DNA of 64,000 nt, taken from Chlorocebus sabaeus. Lineage: Eukaryota; Chordata; Mammalia; Primates; Cercopithecidae. The stretch's first letter is position 1, and every line of letters begins with the position of its first letter. Positions 12,651 through 23,608 of the stretch are shown in pieces. Both the position numbers and the translations under genes were made by a program. Below the pieces are notes generated by a model. That model made no database searches. It saw nothing but the letters and a program-made list of their open reading frames with translations, and was not told the DNA's origin. The DNA lies in assembly GCF_047675955.1 (NCBI RefSeq), contig NC_132923.1, positions 88,409,137-88,473,136 on the forward strand, read 5' to 3'.

Positions 12651-13396
12651 GCCCTACATCCAGTAGCTTGTGACAGCTCGTTTCTAAGTCCTGGGGGCAG
12701 CAGCCTGTGTTTCTCTTGTATTTTAGCCCTGCTGCTGCTAGGCTCCAGAACAGCTCACAGTCTGTAGGGGAGGGAGTTCTAAAGTGATGTCTTGCCGTAG
12801 CTACTTAAGTCTCAGAGAACATGAGGGACCCAGGGGAAGCTTTCTCTCTTGGGCGGTGTGTGGTACAATCTCCCAGCAGCTCCTTATGTTAGTTTCAGGG
12901 CTCACGAGGGTTGAGGAGCTCTTTCAGTGGCCTGGTATTGTAGGGATCCATGGTGACAACCTGGACAGCTGACAGTCTCTCACTTACCCTTTCTCTATAT
13001 TGAGAAGTATCTCTTGGGTGCCAGTCCTCGCTGAACAGGCCATCTTGCTTCCTTCTCCTTCCTTGCTTTAGGTGTTGTCTGTCAATTTCCTTTTGAATTC
13101 CAGTGTTCTCTGTTGGCTGATCTATTCAATGTATGATTATCTGTCTGCTCTTTGGTTTTTCTTAGTGGAGGAAGGGAGTACAAAATGCCCCTAGTCAACT
13201 GTCTTGAAGCTGCAAACTGATTGTCTCTGGTTCTTATTTTCTTTTCTGTCAATGTAACAGATATCATAAGTTGTTACAATAAAAGTTGATTCTTGAAAGC
13301 TTATTCCTTTAAGTAATGAGTAAAGCTCCAAATCTACATGTACAATGTAGTGGTTGTTATCTTATGGATAGATTTAGAATTAGTTTTAAAGTTCAC

Positions 13397-13610
13397 TATG
13401 TGATAGATACTTTTCTGGGGATTTTCACAAAGTGTATCATGTTATCGTCACTCTGACTCTCTGATATAAGGTAGGCATTGTTTTCATACTCTTAAAATGA
13501 GGCATGAAACCCAGATCCATTGTCTTTATATAGTTGGACCAGAATACTATATTTAACAAGTGGCAGAATTTGAAATTGAACCCCTGCTTGTTTGAATTTA
13601 CATTTGATGG
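13397..13610 (-). repeat. MIR SINE remnant
   Basis: Reverse-strand MIR features: GGTAGGCATTGTTTTCATAC, an AAAATGAGGC block, and CAAGTGGCAGAATTTGAAATT matching the MIR 'agtggcagag...gattcgaacc' core. Confidence 0.6.
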
Positions 13611-13629
13611 TAATGATGTTGTTGATGAT

Positions 13630-13815
13630 AGTATTAGTAATAATAGTTGATTTCTATTTTAGTGCCTTGCATGTAATATCTTATATAATCTTTAAAACAA
13701 TATTATGAAAGAGGCACATCAGACATATTAGGAATCTGAGACTTAGAGAGATTAAGCTATGTGCCCAAGGTGCTTGGGCCTGGAATGTATAATGCAGATT
13801 TATTTGTCAACAAGA
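13630..13815 (-). repeat. MIR SINE remnant (second)
   Basis: A second MIR-like unit in the same orientation: ATATAATCTTTAAAACAATA, GAATCTGAGACTTAGAGAGA and TTAAGCTATGTGCCCAAGG match the core in order. Confidence 0.55.
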
Positions 13816-14273
13816 TCTACAAACTACTGTATGCCACCACCGTCTAAAGCTGGTCCTGTTTCTTTACACCTGAATCTAGAATGGACTATAAGAATAGGAA
13901 ACATATAGTTTGACAATATCTGTCAAATCTGTGAATACAAATTATATTTTATCATAAATTGATTATCAACTAAAAACTATTCATTTCATATAGACAAATT
14001 GGTTTATCAACTAAAAGCTACTCCTTTCTGTATTCAGATATTTCCTACTATTTTCAAATGAAAGTAGTATTTGTGAAATCATTTAATTGTTGAAGAACTA
14101 ATACAAATTTTAACTAATTGGATTAGCGTCCTTTCTGATGTAACACTGTTGAAGGATTTTGAAGTATCTCTGAAATATTCTGAGTGAATCATAATTGTAG
14201 AAACAATGATAGTATTAAAAATCAAAGATGAAACCAAATATAAACTTTAATTGTTTTGTACTTCCTTTTTCAG
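13816..14273 (+). other. SPATA6 intron before exon 14274
   Basis: No repeat recognised. It ends in a strong pyrimidine tract (CTTCCTTTTTCAG) serving the 41-bp exon. Confidence 0.5.
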
Positions 14274-14314
14274 ATCATTCTCATCTTGGCTGCTGCCGAC
14301 CCAAGGATTATAAG
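14274..14314 (+). CDS. SPATA6: SPATA6 micro-sized coding exon, 41 bp
   Basis: Acceptor TACTTCCTTTTTCAG|AT and donor TATAAG|GTGTGT. The exon enters in phase 1 and leaves in phase 0; its first two bases complete the Asp codon begun by the previous exon. It encodes (D)HSHLGCCRPKDYK, which continues the SPATA6 reading frame, and this frame continuity on both sides is the main evidence. A 41-bp exon with a GTGTGT donor would be expected to depend on its strong pyrimidine tract (inference). Three Cys/His residues cluster (HSHLGCC), but I do not claim a metal site. Confidence 0.9.
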
Positions 14315-14584
14315 GTGTGTAGAATGAATTGTAGAATAATAATTGTTCTGACTTTCAGACAACAACATGAGTCTATTTCATATATGTATATCAGATAGGG
14401 ATTATCAAATTCATTTGGTAAAATATGTAAAAACAATAATTGTCATATCATATAATGTTATTTTGGTTACTTTGTCAGACAGTACATTTAAGGTCTTTCT
14501 ACAAGTATTTTGTGACTTTTGGTTATTCATTTGTATTAATTAATTATTTAATATGTTAGTGTATGTTTATGTGTGTGCATGAGA

Positions 14585-14832
14585 GAGAGAAATCGGTTGT
14601 TATATGCGGTAATACCTTGCGTGGTATTATTTCCAAATTTCAGTCATTCTCAGAGCACCCTCATAATTTTTGCAGGTATGTATGTATGTATACCTTTTGC
14701 AGCATTTGCATATATTTTATGATCTTTGTCTTAAATTCGCTTTCTTTCTGTTTGTTTACTCACCATGATAAATGAAAATCCAGTATCACATGCTTTACAT
14801 GTATGACAGCCTTAAAAATACAGTGAAAATAA
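14585..14832. repeat. Inverted duplication, arm 1 (probable source)
   Basis: Intronic sequence from GAGAGAAATCGGTTGTT to GTGAAAATAAA. Its reverse complement is found about 0.9 kb downstream. Matching anchors are GAGCACCCTCATAAT against ATTATGAGGGTGCTC, and ATGATAAATGAAAAT against ATTTTCATTTATCAT. Confidence 0.8.
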
Positions 14833-15559
14833 AGCAATGTTTCTAAAGTTTGGCTAGACACTGTTTTGCCCTAACATTTAACATTTATGCAAACACATAC
14901 ACATGTGCATTGGTATTTGTTATACACATGAACATAGTATGGCAAGGACCTATTGATCTTGCTTATTGATAATAATTGGTAGTACATAGCATATTGTCTG
15001 ACATATAATAGGAATTCCTAACATATGCATATTATCTAAGTGGATTATTAAGAGAAAATAAGTAAACCAAATCTATATAGAATGAAGAGCAAGTACTAAT
15101 CTTTATCCTAAGGCAGCTATAATTGTGCTGTAAATTGGCTGGTCCATTTAAAGACAGGTGTTAAGAGCCCTCTTTTCCAAATGAATTCCACCAAAAACTG
15201 CATTTCAACACCTTTAATTCCTTCCCACTCCCATCTCTGGATTCCTTAATATCAGGGCTTCCCTTGGGGGGCAGTAGATAGTAAGTTGACAGAATTATTC
15301 TTGTATTCAAGAGGCATATTTTCATATAAATATATCTGCAGCAAAATAAAAAGGATTATTTTCATACAGGTACATAGTAGTTAGTTAATAAATATTCAGG
15401 TAATAGAACACTATAGGACTTCTATACGGAAAAGAGCCATGAAGCTGGGAGTGCTTGCAGAACATGTTCTAGAAAAGTGGGACCTTGCATGAGTTCTTTG
15501 AATGAATGTACTTTGCATAGGCAAGAGAGTTCTTTCCTGAGCTTCTTACCTTTTCTTTT
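14833..15559 (+). other. SPATA6 intron between duplication arms, unassigned
   Basis: AT-rich intron; no repeat family recognised. Confidence 0.45.
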
Positions 15560-15717
15560 TTCTCCAGCTTTATTAAGGTATAATTGACAAAAATTTTATA
15601 TACTTATGGTACAACATGATGTTTTCTGTCCCTAAGACAATATATGTATACATTGTGGAATGATTAAATTAAGCTACTTAACGTATCTATTACTTCACAT
15701 ACTTATTTGTTGTGGTG

Positions 15718-16025
15718 AGTTTTATTTTCACAGTTTTTTAAGGCTATCATACACGTAAAGCATATGATACTGAATTTTCATTTATCATGGTGAGTTTTAT
15801 TTTCATTGTATTTTTTAAAGCTATCATGCATGTGAAGCATATGATACTGGATTTTCATTTATCATGTCACCATGATAAATAAATAAAGAAGAGAAAGTGA
15901 CTTTAAGGAAAAGGGCATAAGATATATGCAAATACTGCAAAGATTATGAGGGTGCTCTGTGAATGACTGAAGTTTGGAAATACTACCATGTAAGGTGTTA
16001 CTGAATGTAACAACTGATTTTCTCT
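15718..16025. repeat. Inverted duplication, arm 2, itself partly duplicated
   Basis: This holds a reverse-complement copy of 14585-14832. The first roughly 70 bp appear twice in tandem (15718-15787 and 15793-15866), and the full copy then continues to 16025. At 15850-15880 ATTTATCATG, TCAC, CATGATAAAT form a short palindrome absent from arm 1. The block breaks an L1M 3' UTR between its GTGGTGAG and CTTAGCAGTTTTCAAG segments, so arm 2 is the inserted copy. Confidence 0.78.
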
Positions 16026-16240
16026 GCTAAGACAAATCTGTCTTAGCAGTTTTCAAGTATGTGATATACTGTTAGTTATAGTCATCATGCTGTAAAATAG
16101 AGCTCCAGAATTTTTTCATCCTGTCTATCTGGAACTTTGTACCCTTTGACCAACATCTCTGCATTCTGCCCACCATACCCCCTGGCAACCACCATTCTGC
16201 TTTCTGCTTCTATGAGTTTGACTTTTTTAGATTCCCCGTG

Positions 16241-16608
16241 TGATATTGTTTGGCTCTGTGTCCCCACCCAAATCTCATCTCGAATTGTAATTCCCACATG
16301 TCAAGAGATGGACAATTCCCACCTGTAGAGAGAGAGAGAGGTGATTGGATCATGAAGGCAGTTTCCCCCTTGTTCTCGTGATAGTGAGTTCTCATGAGTT
16401 CTGATGGTTTTATAAGCAGTTTTCCCCACTGTTGCTTGCTCTCTTGCCTGCCACCATGTAAGATACGTCTGTTTCTCCTTCTGCCATGATTGTAAGTTTC
16501 CTGAGACCTCCCTAATAATGCAGAACTGTGAGTCAATTAAACCTCTTTTCTTTAAAAATTACCAGTCTTGGGTATGTCTTTATAGCAGTGTGAAAACAGA
16601 CTAATATA
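16241..16608 (+). mobile_element. THE1/MST-type solo LTR
   Basis: It starts TGATATTGTTTGGCTCTG, contains GGTGATTGGATCATGAAGG and GAACTGTGAGTCAATTAAACC, and ends CAGACTAATATA. The flanks are CCGTG and ACATG, a decayed 5-bp duplication at best. It differs more from the THE1 copies nearby (GTCAAGAGATGG rather than GTTGTGGGAGGG), suggesting an older subfamily. It is inserted in the L1M in gene-sense orientation. Confidence 0.8.
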
Positions 16609-16744
16609 ACATGTAAGCATGATTATGTGACATTTGTCTTTCTGTGCCTATCTTATTTAACTTAACATTATGTCTTCCAGGTTCATGTTGTTGTATAATG
16701 AATGACAAGACTTTCTTCTTTTAAAAGCTGAATAGTATACCATT

Positions 16745-16766
16745 GTATGTGTATGTGTATGTGTAT
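16745..16766. repeat. (GTATGT)n short tandem repeat
   Basis: Three to four units arising within the L1M ORF2 tail word 'attgtatgtgtat'. Confidence 0.8.
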
Positions 16767-16849
16767 ACTACATTTTCTTTATCCATTTATCAGTTGATAG
16801 GCAATTAGGTTGATTCTATATGAGCTTACCACTTTCTTGAAATCCCTTG

Positions 16850-17204
16850 TGATTTGGTTTGGCTCTGTCCCCACCCAAATCTCAACTTGAATTTCATCTC
16901 CCAGAATTCCCACGTGTTGTAGAAGATACCCGGGGGGAGATAATTGAATCATGGGGGTCGATCTTTCCCATGTTATTCTTGTGACAGTGAATAAGTCTCA
17001 TGAGATCTGATGGGTTTATCAGGGCTTTCCGCTTTTGCTTTTTCCTCATTTTTCTCTTTCTGCCACCGTGTAAGAAATGCCTTTCACCTCCCACCATGAT
17101 TCTGAGGCCTCCCTAGCCATGTGGAACTGTAAGTCCAATTAAACCCCTTTTTCTTCCCAGTCTCGTGTATGTCTTTATCAGAAGTGTGAAAACAGACTAA
17201 TACA
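16850..17204 (+). mobile_element. THE1 solo LTR
   Basis: It starts TGATTTGGTTTGGCTCTG, contains AATTCCCACGTGTTGTAG and AATTGAATCATGGGGGTC, and ends CAGACTAATACA. CCTTG flanks it exactly on both sides (16845-16849 and 17205-17209). The variant TTCTTCCCAGTCTCGTGTAT is shared with the LTRs of the complete element at 21.7-24.0 kb, so these belong to one THE1 subgroup. Confidence 0.93.
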
Positions 17205-17959
17205 CCTTGCTAAATACAAATAAAAACCAGCACAAAGTACTGTTCTTCCAATTTATTTCCCTAGAGATATAAGCTGGAAAACCATGTGATCTGCCTTTCA
17301 AGTTATTGTAAGCTATAGTTTTATTAAATATTTTGCCACTGTATTACAGGCATCTTAAATTTTCTATTCGAAAATAGCTGTTCCCCATGCTGCCTGCCCC
17401 CAGCTGGTAAGCCAATGCGTATATCGATTTCTGTTAAGGCTGGTACATTAAGATAACAATTTGTAAACTCATTGAGGTAATGCTATTTGATATACCAGTA
17501 AGCCTCCAACTGTTGGAAGCTTAATATAATAGAAATTTGGTTTTTAATTACACAACAGTTAAATTGTGGATACTTTTGATCTGTGTGCTATTTTCTCCAT
17601 GTTGTGACCCATCTTATGGCTTTGGCTTACCCTGAGGCCTTGCTGTCTTCTTCACACGGTAGAAAATGATGGAAAATATGGAGAAGCCTTATCTGTTTCT
17701 TAAAAGCCTGGGCCTGGGATTGACACACCATTCTCACCTACATTCTATTGCCAATAACTAATCACATTCTGTCACCTAGATGCAAAGATTACTTCTTAGC
17801 AACAATTTTACTCTGGAGGAGGGAAAGCTGAATTGTGGTGGACAGCCAGCCATTTCTATCACATCTATAATATTCTGTTCCTTCCCGCTCCTAATATCTC
17901 TTTATCTCTTTAAAAAAGATGATGTGACTGACACTATTATGCTAGAAATATAAAATTAG
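17205..17959 (+). other. SPATA6 intron, unassigned
   Basis: No repeat, exon or RNA gene recognised. Confidence 0.45.
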
Positions 17960-18650
17960 CAAAACTAGAAATTGTCTCTGCCCTCATGGATATTTCATGG
18001 TAGTGAAGGAAGGAGACATACTAACAAAATCACAAACATTCATATGTACTTGGAACTGTGATACATATTATGGAGGATATACATATTGCTTTGATATTAT
18101 ATACTGAGATGGTGTGACCTGGTTGAGGAGAATGGAAAAGGTATTTTGAGGATGTTGAGCTTTGAAGATGAATAGGGGAGGGAAGAGCATGTGCAATAGA
18201 AAAGGTAAAATAGCATTTGTAAGGTTCAGTGTCTAAGCAACTAAAAGATTGGTGTTGCTGGAAGTAAAGACATGAATAGGTACGTGGTGTAAATTGAGCC
18301 TGTAGAAGCAAGTAGGGATTAAATCTTTTAGGCCATATTGGAGATTTTAGTAATTATACTAAGTACAATGGGAGCAAGTGAAATTATTTTAAACAGCAAA
18401 GTGACATGGCTAGATTTATACTTTGAAAATATCACTGTGAACTGCAGTATGGAAAATGAATTGCACTGGGAAAAGAGTGGATGCTAGTAGACAAGTTAGT
18501 AGGCTATTGAATAGTCAAGGTGAGAAGTGATAGATTCGATTGGGGTAGTAGTAATGGAGGGTGATAGCAGTAGAGATATTAGACAGATATTTAGAATTAA
18601 TGTTGGAAAAGTAGACCTGAAAAATGGAAACGATGTGCTGTGTGACGATG
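17960..18650 (-). repeat. Possible ancient LINE remnant (L2-like)
   Basis: A run of phrases in the order seen in old antisense mammalian repeats: TCTCTGCCCTCATGGATAT, GGGAAGAGCATGTGCAATAG, TTTAGGCCATATTGGAGATT, AAAGTGACATGGCTAGATTT, AAAGAGTGGATGCTAGTAGAC (in part) and TTAGTAGGCTATTGAATAGTC. Family assignment is from memory and could be wrong. Confidence 0.4.
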
Positions 18651-18654
18651 TTTT

Positions 18655-18985
18655 GGTCAGCGATGGACCACAAATATGACAGTAGTTTTGATTATACTGT
18701 CTATATACAGTAGTTATAGATTATAATGTCTATTTTTAATGTACTTTTTCTGTGTTTAGGTCTGATACACAAATCCTTATCACTCTGTTGCAATTGCTTA
18801 CAGCATTCGGTACAGTAACAAGTTGTACAGGTTTGTAGCCTAGATACAATAGGCTATACCATTATAGCCTAGGTGTGTTGTAGACTATACAGTCTAGATT
18901 TATGTAAGTACACTCTATGATGTTTGCATGGTGACAAAATCGCCCAATGATGCATTTCTCAGAAGGTATCCCTATTGTTAAGCAA
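18655..18985. mobile_element. Short non-autonomous DNA transposon remnant
   Basis: The sequence runs from GGTCAGCGATGGACCACAAA to TCCCTATTGTTAAGCAATGC. It includes AGTACACTCTATGATGTTTGC, AAAATCGCCCAATGATGC and TTGTAGCCTAGATACAATAG (shortened). I recognise it as a common primate repeat whose consensus carries inverted ends of the type 'gtcatgcg..taacgac'. The ends here are decayed and the family name is uncertain. Confidence 0.5.
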
Positions 18986-18998
18986 TGCATACTTATCA

Positions 18999-19028
18999 AT
19001 GAGAACACATGACTGAATGTGTTCTCAT
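18999..19028. repeat. Perfect 11-bp hairpin, 8-nt loop
   Basis: ATGAGAACACA and TGTGTTCTCAT pair exactly around TGACTGAA. Confidence 0.85.
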
Positions 19029-21239
19029 AGAGAAAAATTTGATGTTTTGAAAATGTTCTCTACCTAGAGTAATTTAAAAATTAGGTAGATCCCAGTAAAA
19101 ACACTTCTAGGCTTTTTTTTCTTTCTTTCTTTTTTTTTTTTAATTCCAGGAGCTAGGCAAAAATAGCCAGGAAGGCTTTGAAATCAGAGAGCATTAAAAG
19201 GAACTTAGCTCTGCAATGTTAAGAAAAATTATTAGATTTCTGATTTTCCCAACTGAACATTTGATGATACCATTTGTTGATACAGGAAAATGTACAAGGA
19301 CTAGGCTGGAGTTCACAGAATTCTAAATTTTTCTGCAAATTTCTGTCTATCTTGTTTAGTCTTTGGAGAGTCTCTGTCAGTGCTTTTTAGCCCAGAAGCT
19401 TAAAAATCATAGACCAAGGCTTAAAAATCAACCACATGACACTTGTCCCATCCTGAAGGGGATTTACCTTTAAGAAGTTACTGAACTTTTGTTTCTAGCA
19501 GGTTAGATGGGAAGGAAAGCAGGCAAAAGGAAGGATAGAGGCCTGAGGGTGATGGAGGAACATAGCACAGGAGATAAGGAATAGTGGGATAAATGCTGTT
19601 TCCTTCAAATTAGAATGTGAAGGCATCTCAAAGGCAAATGGTTTTAACTTTTTATATTTTTAATTTGCCTTCACTGACAAATCTTTTAAGGAAGGAATTT
19701 TTAGAATCCAAATTAAAAAATAAATTTTATCATAGCAATTAGGAAATATAGACCACAGGATGTGTGAGATTTTGCTTCTTGCCATTCTAAGGTACCTTTC
19801 AGTTTTATTTATATAAAAAATTCTCCAAAGTTGCCATTGTAAGTCTAAAACATCCTTGGTGAAATCATGCTGTTTAGAAAAATAAGTGTATGAAGTTCTA
19901 GTATGAATACATGTAGGAAGCTTGAATGTAACTTGGAAGGGGTGTAGACCTAGACTGAAATAAATCCATGAGTCTGGCAGTATTGGTCAAATCTATTACT
20001 TGTGCACATTTTGTCTTTGTGCCTCATTTTAATAGTTGCTTATTTCAAATTGAAGACTGGACACATTTGCAATTCTAGAAACATGGAAGATTTGGAGGCA
20101 GTCTCTCCCAGAGGATTTCTCTCATGAAGAAAACAATTTTAAAAAAACAAAAAAACAGAGGAACGTTTTCATGGTATTTTGACAAGTGACCCAGGGCAAA
20201 GTTTTTACTATAAGGATGTTGGTACAATGAGAACAGCTGAACCTGTGAGTCTTTGGTCCTGGCTCAAAAATGGATTTAGTGGCTTTTGTCTGTTCACTTC
20301 TCTAGGAACTTTCTTTTAGAGACTCCTCTCAAAAGGCGACAGAGACAGAGAGATACATATTAGTATTTTTAGTAATGAGACAGATTTCTCCCTGGCATAC
20401 GAATTTTCAAATATAATCAGATAATTAATAGGTTACTGAAAGTGTTCTGCATTTCTGAAAGACAGGGTAACTCAGTGATTGAGAGCTTAACCAAAGGAAA
20501 TCGGAACTGAGACTCAGTACCAAGACCCACTTCACCATTATAGCCAGAGAGACACCTGAAGAGAGAGGCTAAAAGAAGTCACAGAGGAATTTGGTATTTC
20601 TAAGTTGAAGATCTTAGCTGTGGCAGCAAAAGGGCCTATTGGATCTTACTGGACTTCTAGGATTGTCAGCTGCCATCTGGTAAGAAGTCTATCGCAGTAA
20701 CTGAATAATCTGTTGATACCTTGCGAAGCTGAGTTTATGACATAATACAGTATGGGAGAGCACCACCTTGACAGTCTTAGTGTTGTCTCTAAAAGACGAA
20801 GGTTAATGGCTGATATTTATATGATTTTGGGAACTGGGCTTGAGTGTTTTAAGAGAGCTTTCAATGTGAGAATCTAGTAGGCAAAGTTTGTGATATAAAA
20901 GTTTAGGATTAATGGAATAAAGGCCTGGGTCTTAAAGAAAGTCTTGATAAGTAAACACTATTTTGATAAGGAAGGGATTTGTTCAGTTGAGTGATCTGTT
21001 GTCCTGAGAAGAGAACTGTTTGCCAGGATTCAGAATCTGTTGTTTCGAGAAGGTAGCTGATTGATGATTGAGCAGTCTGTTGCTCAGGTAAATGATTTAT
21101 GGGAAGGTCTTGAAGAAAATAACGAAGGTTTATAGCTTTATTTTCCTGGGTAAGAATTGAGGAACTCATGAGAATGTCGTGTTTTAGTAGGTAGGTCTTA
21201 GTTCTTTGTTATGATAGTTAAGCCATATGAATGCATATG
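19029..21239 (+). other. SPATA6 intron, 2.2 kb with no recognised family
   Basis: It contains a pyrimidine run (C/T only, about 19107-19141) and, at 20.99-21.09 kb, a degenerate array in which TCTGTTG recurs at 20995, 21036 and 21076. I assign no transposon family, and the long stretch without Alu/L1 words contrasts with its surroundings. Confidence 0.4.
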
Positions 21240-21535
21240 GTCTCAGTTCTCATGTCTTCACTAAAGTTACATGTTTTCCCATTAGTGTGTTGTACATTGT
21301 TTATTAGACATATTCCTAGAAACCTTATGGCTTGTTCCTATTGTGAATGGCCTTTTTTTTTTTTTTTTTGGTAAAATTACATTTTTGTTGTTTTACTGAT
21401 GTATAGGTTTAGAATTGATTTTTGTATGACAATCTTGTAATAGATATTCTTCGATTTTTTTATAGAGGTAAACTTCTACATATAAAGAATTTTATTTTTG
21501 CCTTTCATAATATTTGTCTCAGCTTACCAGGATCT
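21240..21535 (-). mobile_element. Ancient L1M ORF2 fragment
   Basis: Reverse-strand L1 ORF2 words such as TTGATTTTTGTATGACAATC (L1 'ctgatttttgtatgttgatt') and TATTCCTAGAAACCTTATGG. It is strongly diverged, and a T-run is inserted at 21353-21370. Confidence 0.45.
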
Positions 21536-21539
21536 TCAA

Positions 21540-21726
21540 TACCACAAATAAAAGTGGCAATAGTGAATGTGGCAGAGACATTTCTTACTTATTGGCCATA
21601 CACACACTTTCCCATACTTCTAAGCCCAATTGCCGGTAGATGGGGCCTAGTTCTAGCCAATAGACTGTGCATGGAAATTATGTGGGTCGGTTCCAGGGCA
21701 AAGCACAGAAGAATTAATATTAACAT
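21540..21726 (+). repeat. Older unnamed repeat, left half split by THE1
   Basis: GGGGCCTAGTTCTAGCCAAT...GGGTCGGTTCCAGGGCAAAG resembles a dispersed old repeat. The continuation (TTATGTCAAGCCACTGATTT, CTGCAGTATTACCTAACATG) resumes after the THE1 element at about 23968-24190. Family uncertain. Confidence 0.4.
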
Positions 21727-22074
21727 TGATATGTTTGGCTGTGTCCCCACCCAAATTTCTACTTGAATTGTATCTCCCAGAATTCCCCTGTGTTGTGGGA
21801 AGGACCCAGGGGGAAGTAATTAAATCATGGGGACTGGTCTTTCCGGTGCTGTTCTCCTAATAGTAAGTAAGTGTCAGGAGATCTGAGGGCTTTATCAGGG
21901 GTTTCTGCTTTTGCTTCTTCCTCATTCTCTCTTGCTGCCGCCATGTAAGAAGTGCCTTTTGCCCTCAGCCGTGAATGTGAAACCTCCCCAGCCTTGTGGA
22001 ACTGTAAGTCAAACTTCCTTTTCTTCCCAGTCTTGTGTATGTCTTTATCAGCATTGTGAAAACAGACTGATACA
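21727..22074 (+). mobile_element. THE1 element, 5' LTR
   Basis: 348 bp, from TGATATGTTTGGCTGTG to CAGACTGATACA. It is preceded by AACAT (21722-21726), which matches AACAC after the 3' LTR at four of five bases. It has the same subgroup marks as the downstream LTR (GTTGTGGGAAGGACCCAGG, TTCTTCCCAGTC). Confidence 0.93.
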
Positions 22075-23608
22075 ATAAATTGGTACCAGTACAGTGGGGC
22101 GTTGCTGAAAAGATACCAGGAAATGTGGAAGCGACTTGGAACTGGGTAACAGGCAGAGGTTGGAACAGCTTGGAAGGCTCAGAAGAAGACAGGAAAGTGT
22201 GGGAAAGTTTGGAACTTCCTAGTGACTTGTTGAATGGCTTTGGCAAAAATTCTGATAGCGATATGGTCAATAAAATCCAGGCTGAGGTGGTCTCAGATGG
22301 AGATGAGAAGCTTTTTGGGAACTGGAGTAAAGGTGACTCTTGTAAAGACACTGGCAGCATTTTGCCCCTGCCCTAGAGATTTGTGGAACTTTGAACTTGA
22401 GAAAGATGATTTAGGGTATCTGGCAGAATAAATTTCTAAGCAGCAAAGCATTCAAGAGGTGACTTGGGTGCTATTAAAGGCATTCTGTTTTATAAGGGAA
22501 GCAGAGCATAAAAGTTTGCAAAATTTGCAGGTTGACTATGCGATAGAAAAGAGAAACCTGTTTTCTGGGGAGAAATTCAAGCCAGCTGCAGAAATTTGCA
22601 TAAGTAGCAAGGAGCCTAATGTTAATCCCCAAGACCATGGGGAAAATGTCTCCAGGTCATGTCAGAGACCTTCACGGCAGCCCCTCCCAATCACAGGCCC
22701 AGAGCCCAGTAGGAAAAAAGTGGTTTCATGGACTGGGCCCAGGGTCCCTGTGCTGTGTGCAGCCTAGGGACTTGGTGCCCTGTGTCTCAGCCACTCAAGC
22801 CATGGCTAAAGGGGCCAATGTACAGCTTGGGCTGTGGCTTCAGAGTGTGGAAGCCCCAAGCATTGGCAGCGTCCATGTGGTGTTGAGCCTGTGAGTGCAC
22901 AGAAGTAAAGAATTGAGGTTTGGGAACCTCTGCCTAGTTTTCAGAAGATGTATGGAAACTCCTGGATGCCCAGGCAGAAATTTGCTGCAGGGGCAGAGCC
23001 CTCATGGAGAACCTGTGCTCAGGCAGTGCAGAGGAGCCCCCATACAGAGTCCCTACTGGGGCATTGCCTAGTGGAGCGTGAAAAGAGGGCCACCATCCTC
23101 CAGGCCGCAGAATGGTAGATCTACTGACAGCTTGCACCATGCGCCTGGGCCACAGACACAATGCCAGCCTTTGAAAGCAGCAGGAGAGAGACTGTATCCT
23201 GCAAAACCACAGGGGTGGAGCTGCCCAAGACCGTGGGAACCCACATCTTGCATCAGTGTGAGCTGGATATGAGATATGGAGATCATTTTGGAGCTTTAAG
23301 ATTTGACTACCCCAGTGGATTTTGGATTTGCATGGGTCCTGTAACCCCTTTGTTTTGGCCAGTTTCTCTCATTTGAAACAGCTGTATTTTCCCAGTACCT
23401 GTACCCCCATTGTGTCTAGGAAGTAACTAGCTTGTTCTTGGTTTTACAGGCTCATAGGCAGAAAGGACTTGCCTTGTCTCAGGTGAGACTTTGGGCTGTG
23501 GACTTTTGGGTTAATGCTAAAATGAGTTCAGACTTTGGGGGACTGTTGGGAAGGCATGGTTGGTTTTGAAGTGTGAGAACATGATATTTGGAGGTGCCAG
23601 GGATGGAA
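22075..23608 (+). mobile_element. THE1 internal region (MaLR), non-coding
   Basis: It begins ATAAATTGGTACCAGTACAG just after the LTR, where a tRNA primer site would sit. It runs through well-known THE1-int text (GAACTGGGTAACAGGCAGAG, GCTTTTTGGGAACTGGAG, TTAATCCCCAAGACCATGG, CTCATAGGCAGAAAGGACTT) and ends GGGATGGAA before the 3' LTR. At 1,534 bp it is close to the usual internal length. Open frames here (for example 22080-22376 and 22459-22767) are short and mutually out of phase. No gag, pol or env domain is visible, as expected for this old non-autonomous ERVL-MaLR class. Confidence 0.9.

Larger units (their letters stand above)
15560..16835 (-). mobile_element. L1M 3' UTR and ORF2 tail, twice interrupted
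   Basis: In reverse, L1MA/MB-type 3' end: CTCCAGCTTTATTAAGGTAT at 15566, TATGTATACATTGTGGAATG, then after the first interruption TAGTTATAGTCATCATGCTG and CCCTTTGACCAACATCTCTG, and after the second TATTTAACTTAACATTATG and TCTTTATCCATTTATCAGTT. The interruptions are the inverted-duplication arm (15718 to about 16025) and a THE1-type LTR (16241-16608). Confidence 0.75.

Noticed and set aside
22080..22894. Several open frames in the THE1 internal region
   Set aside because: Recognised THE1-int DNA; frames overlap in different phases and show no retroviral domain.
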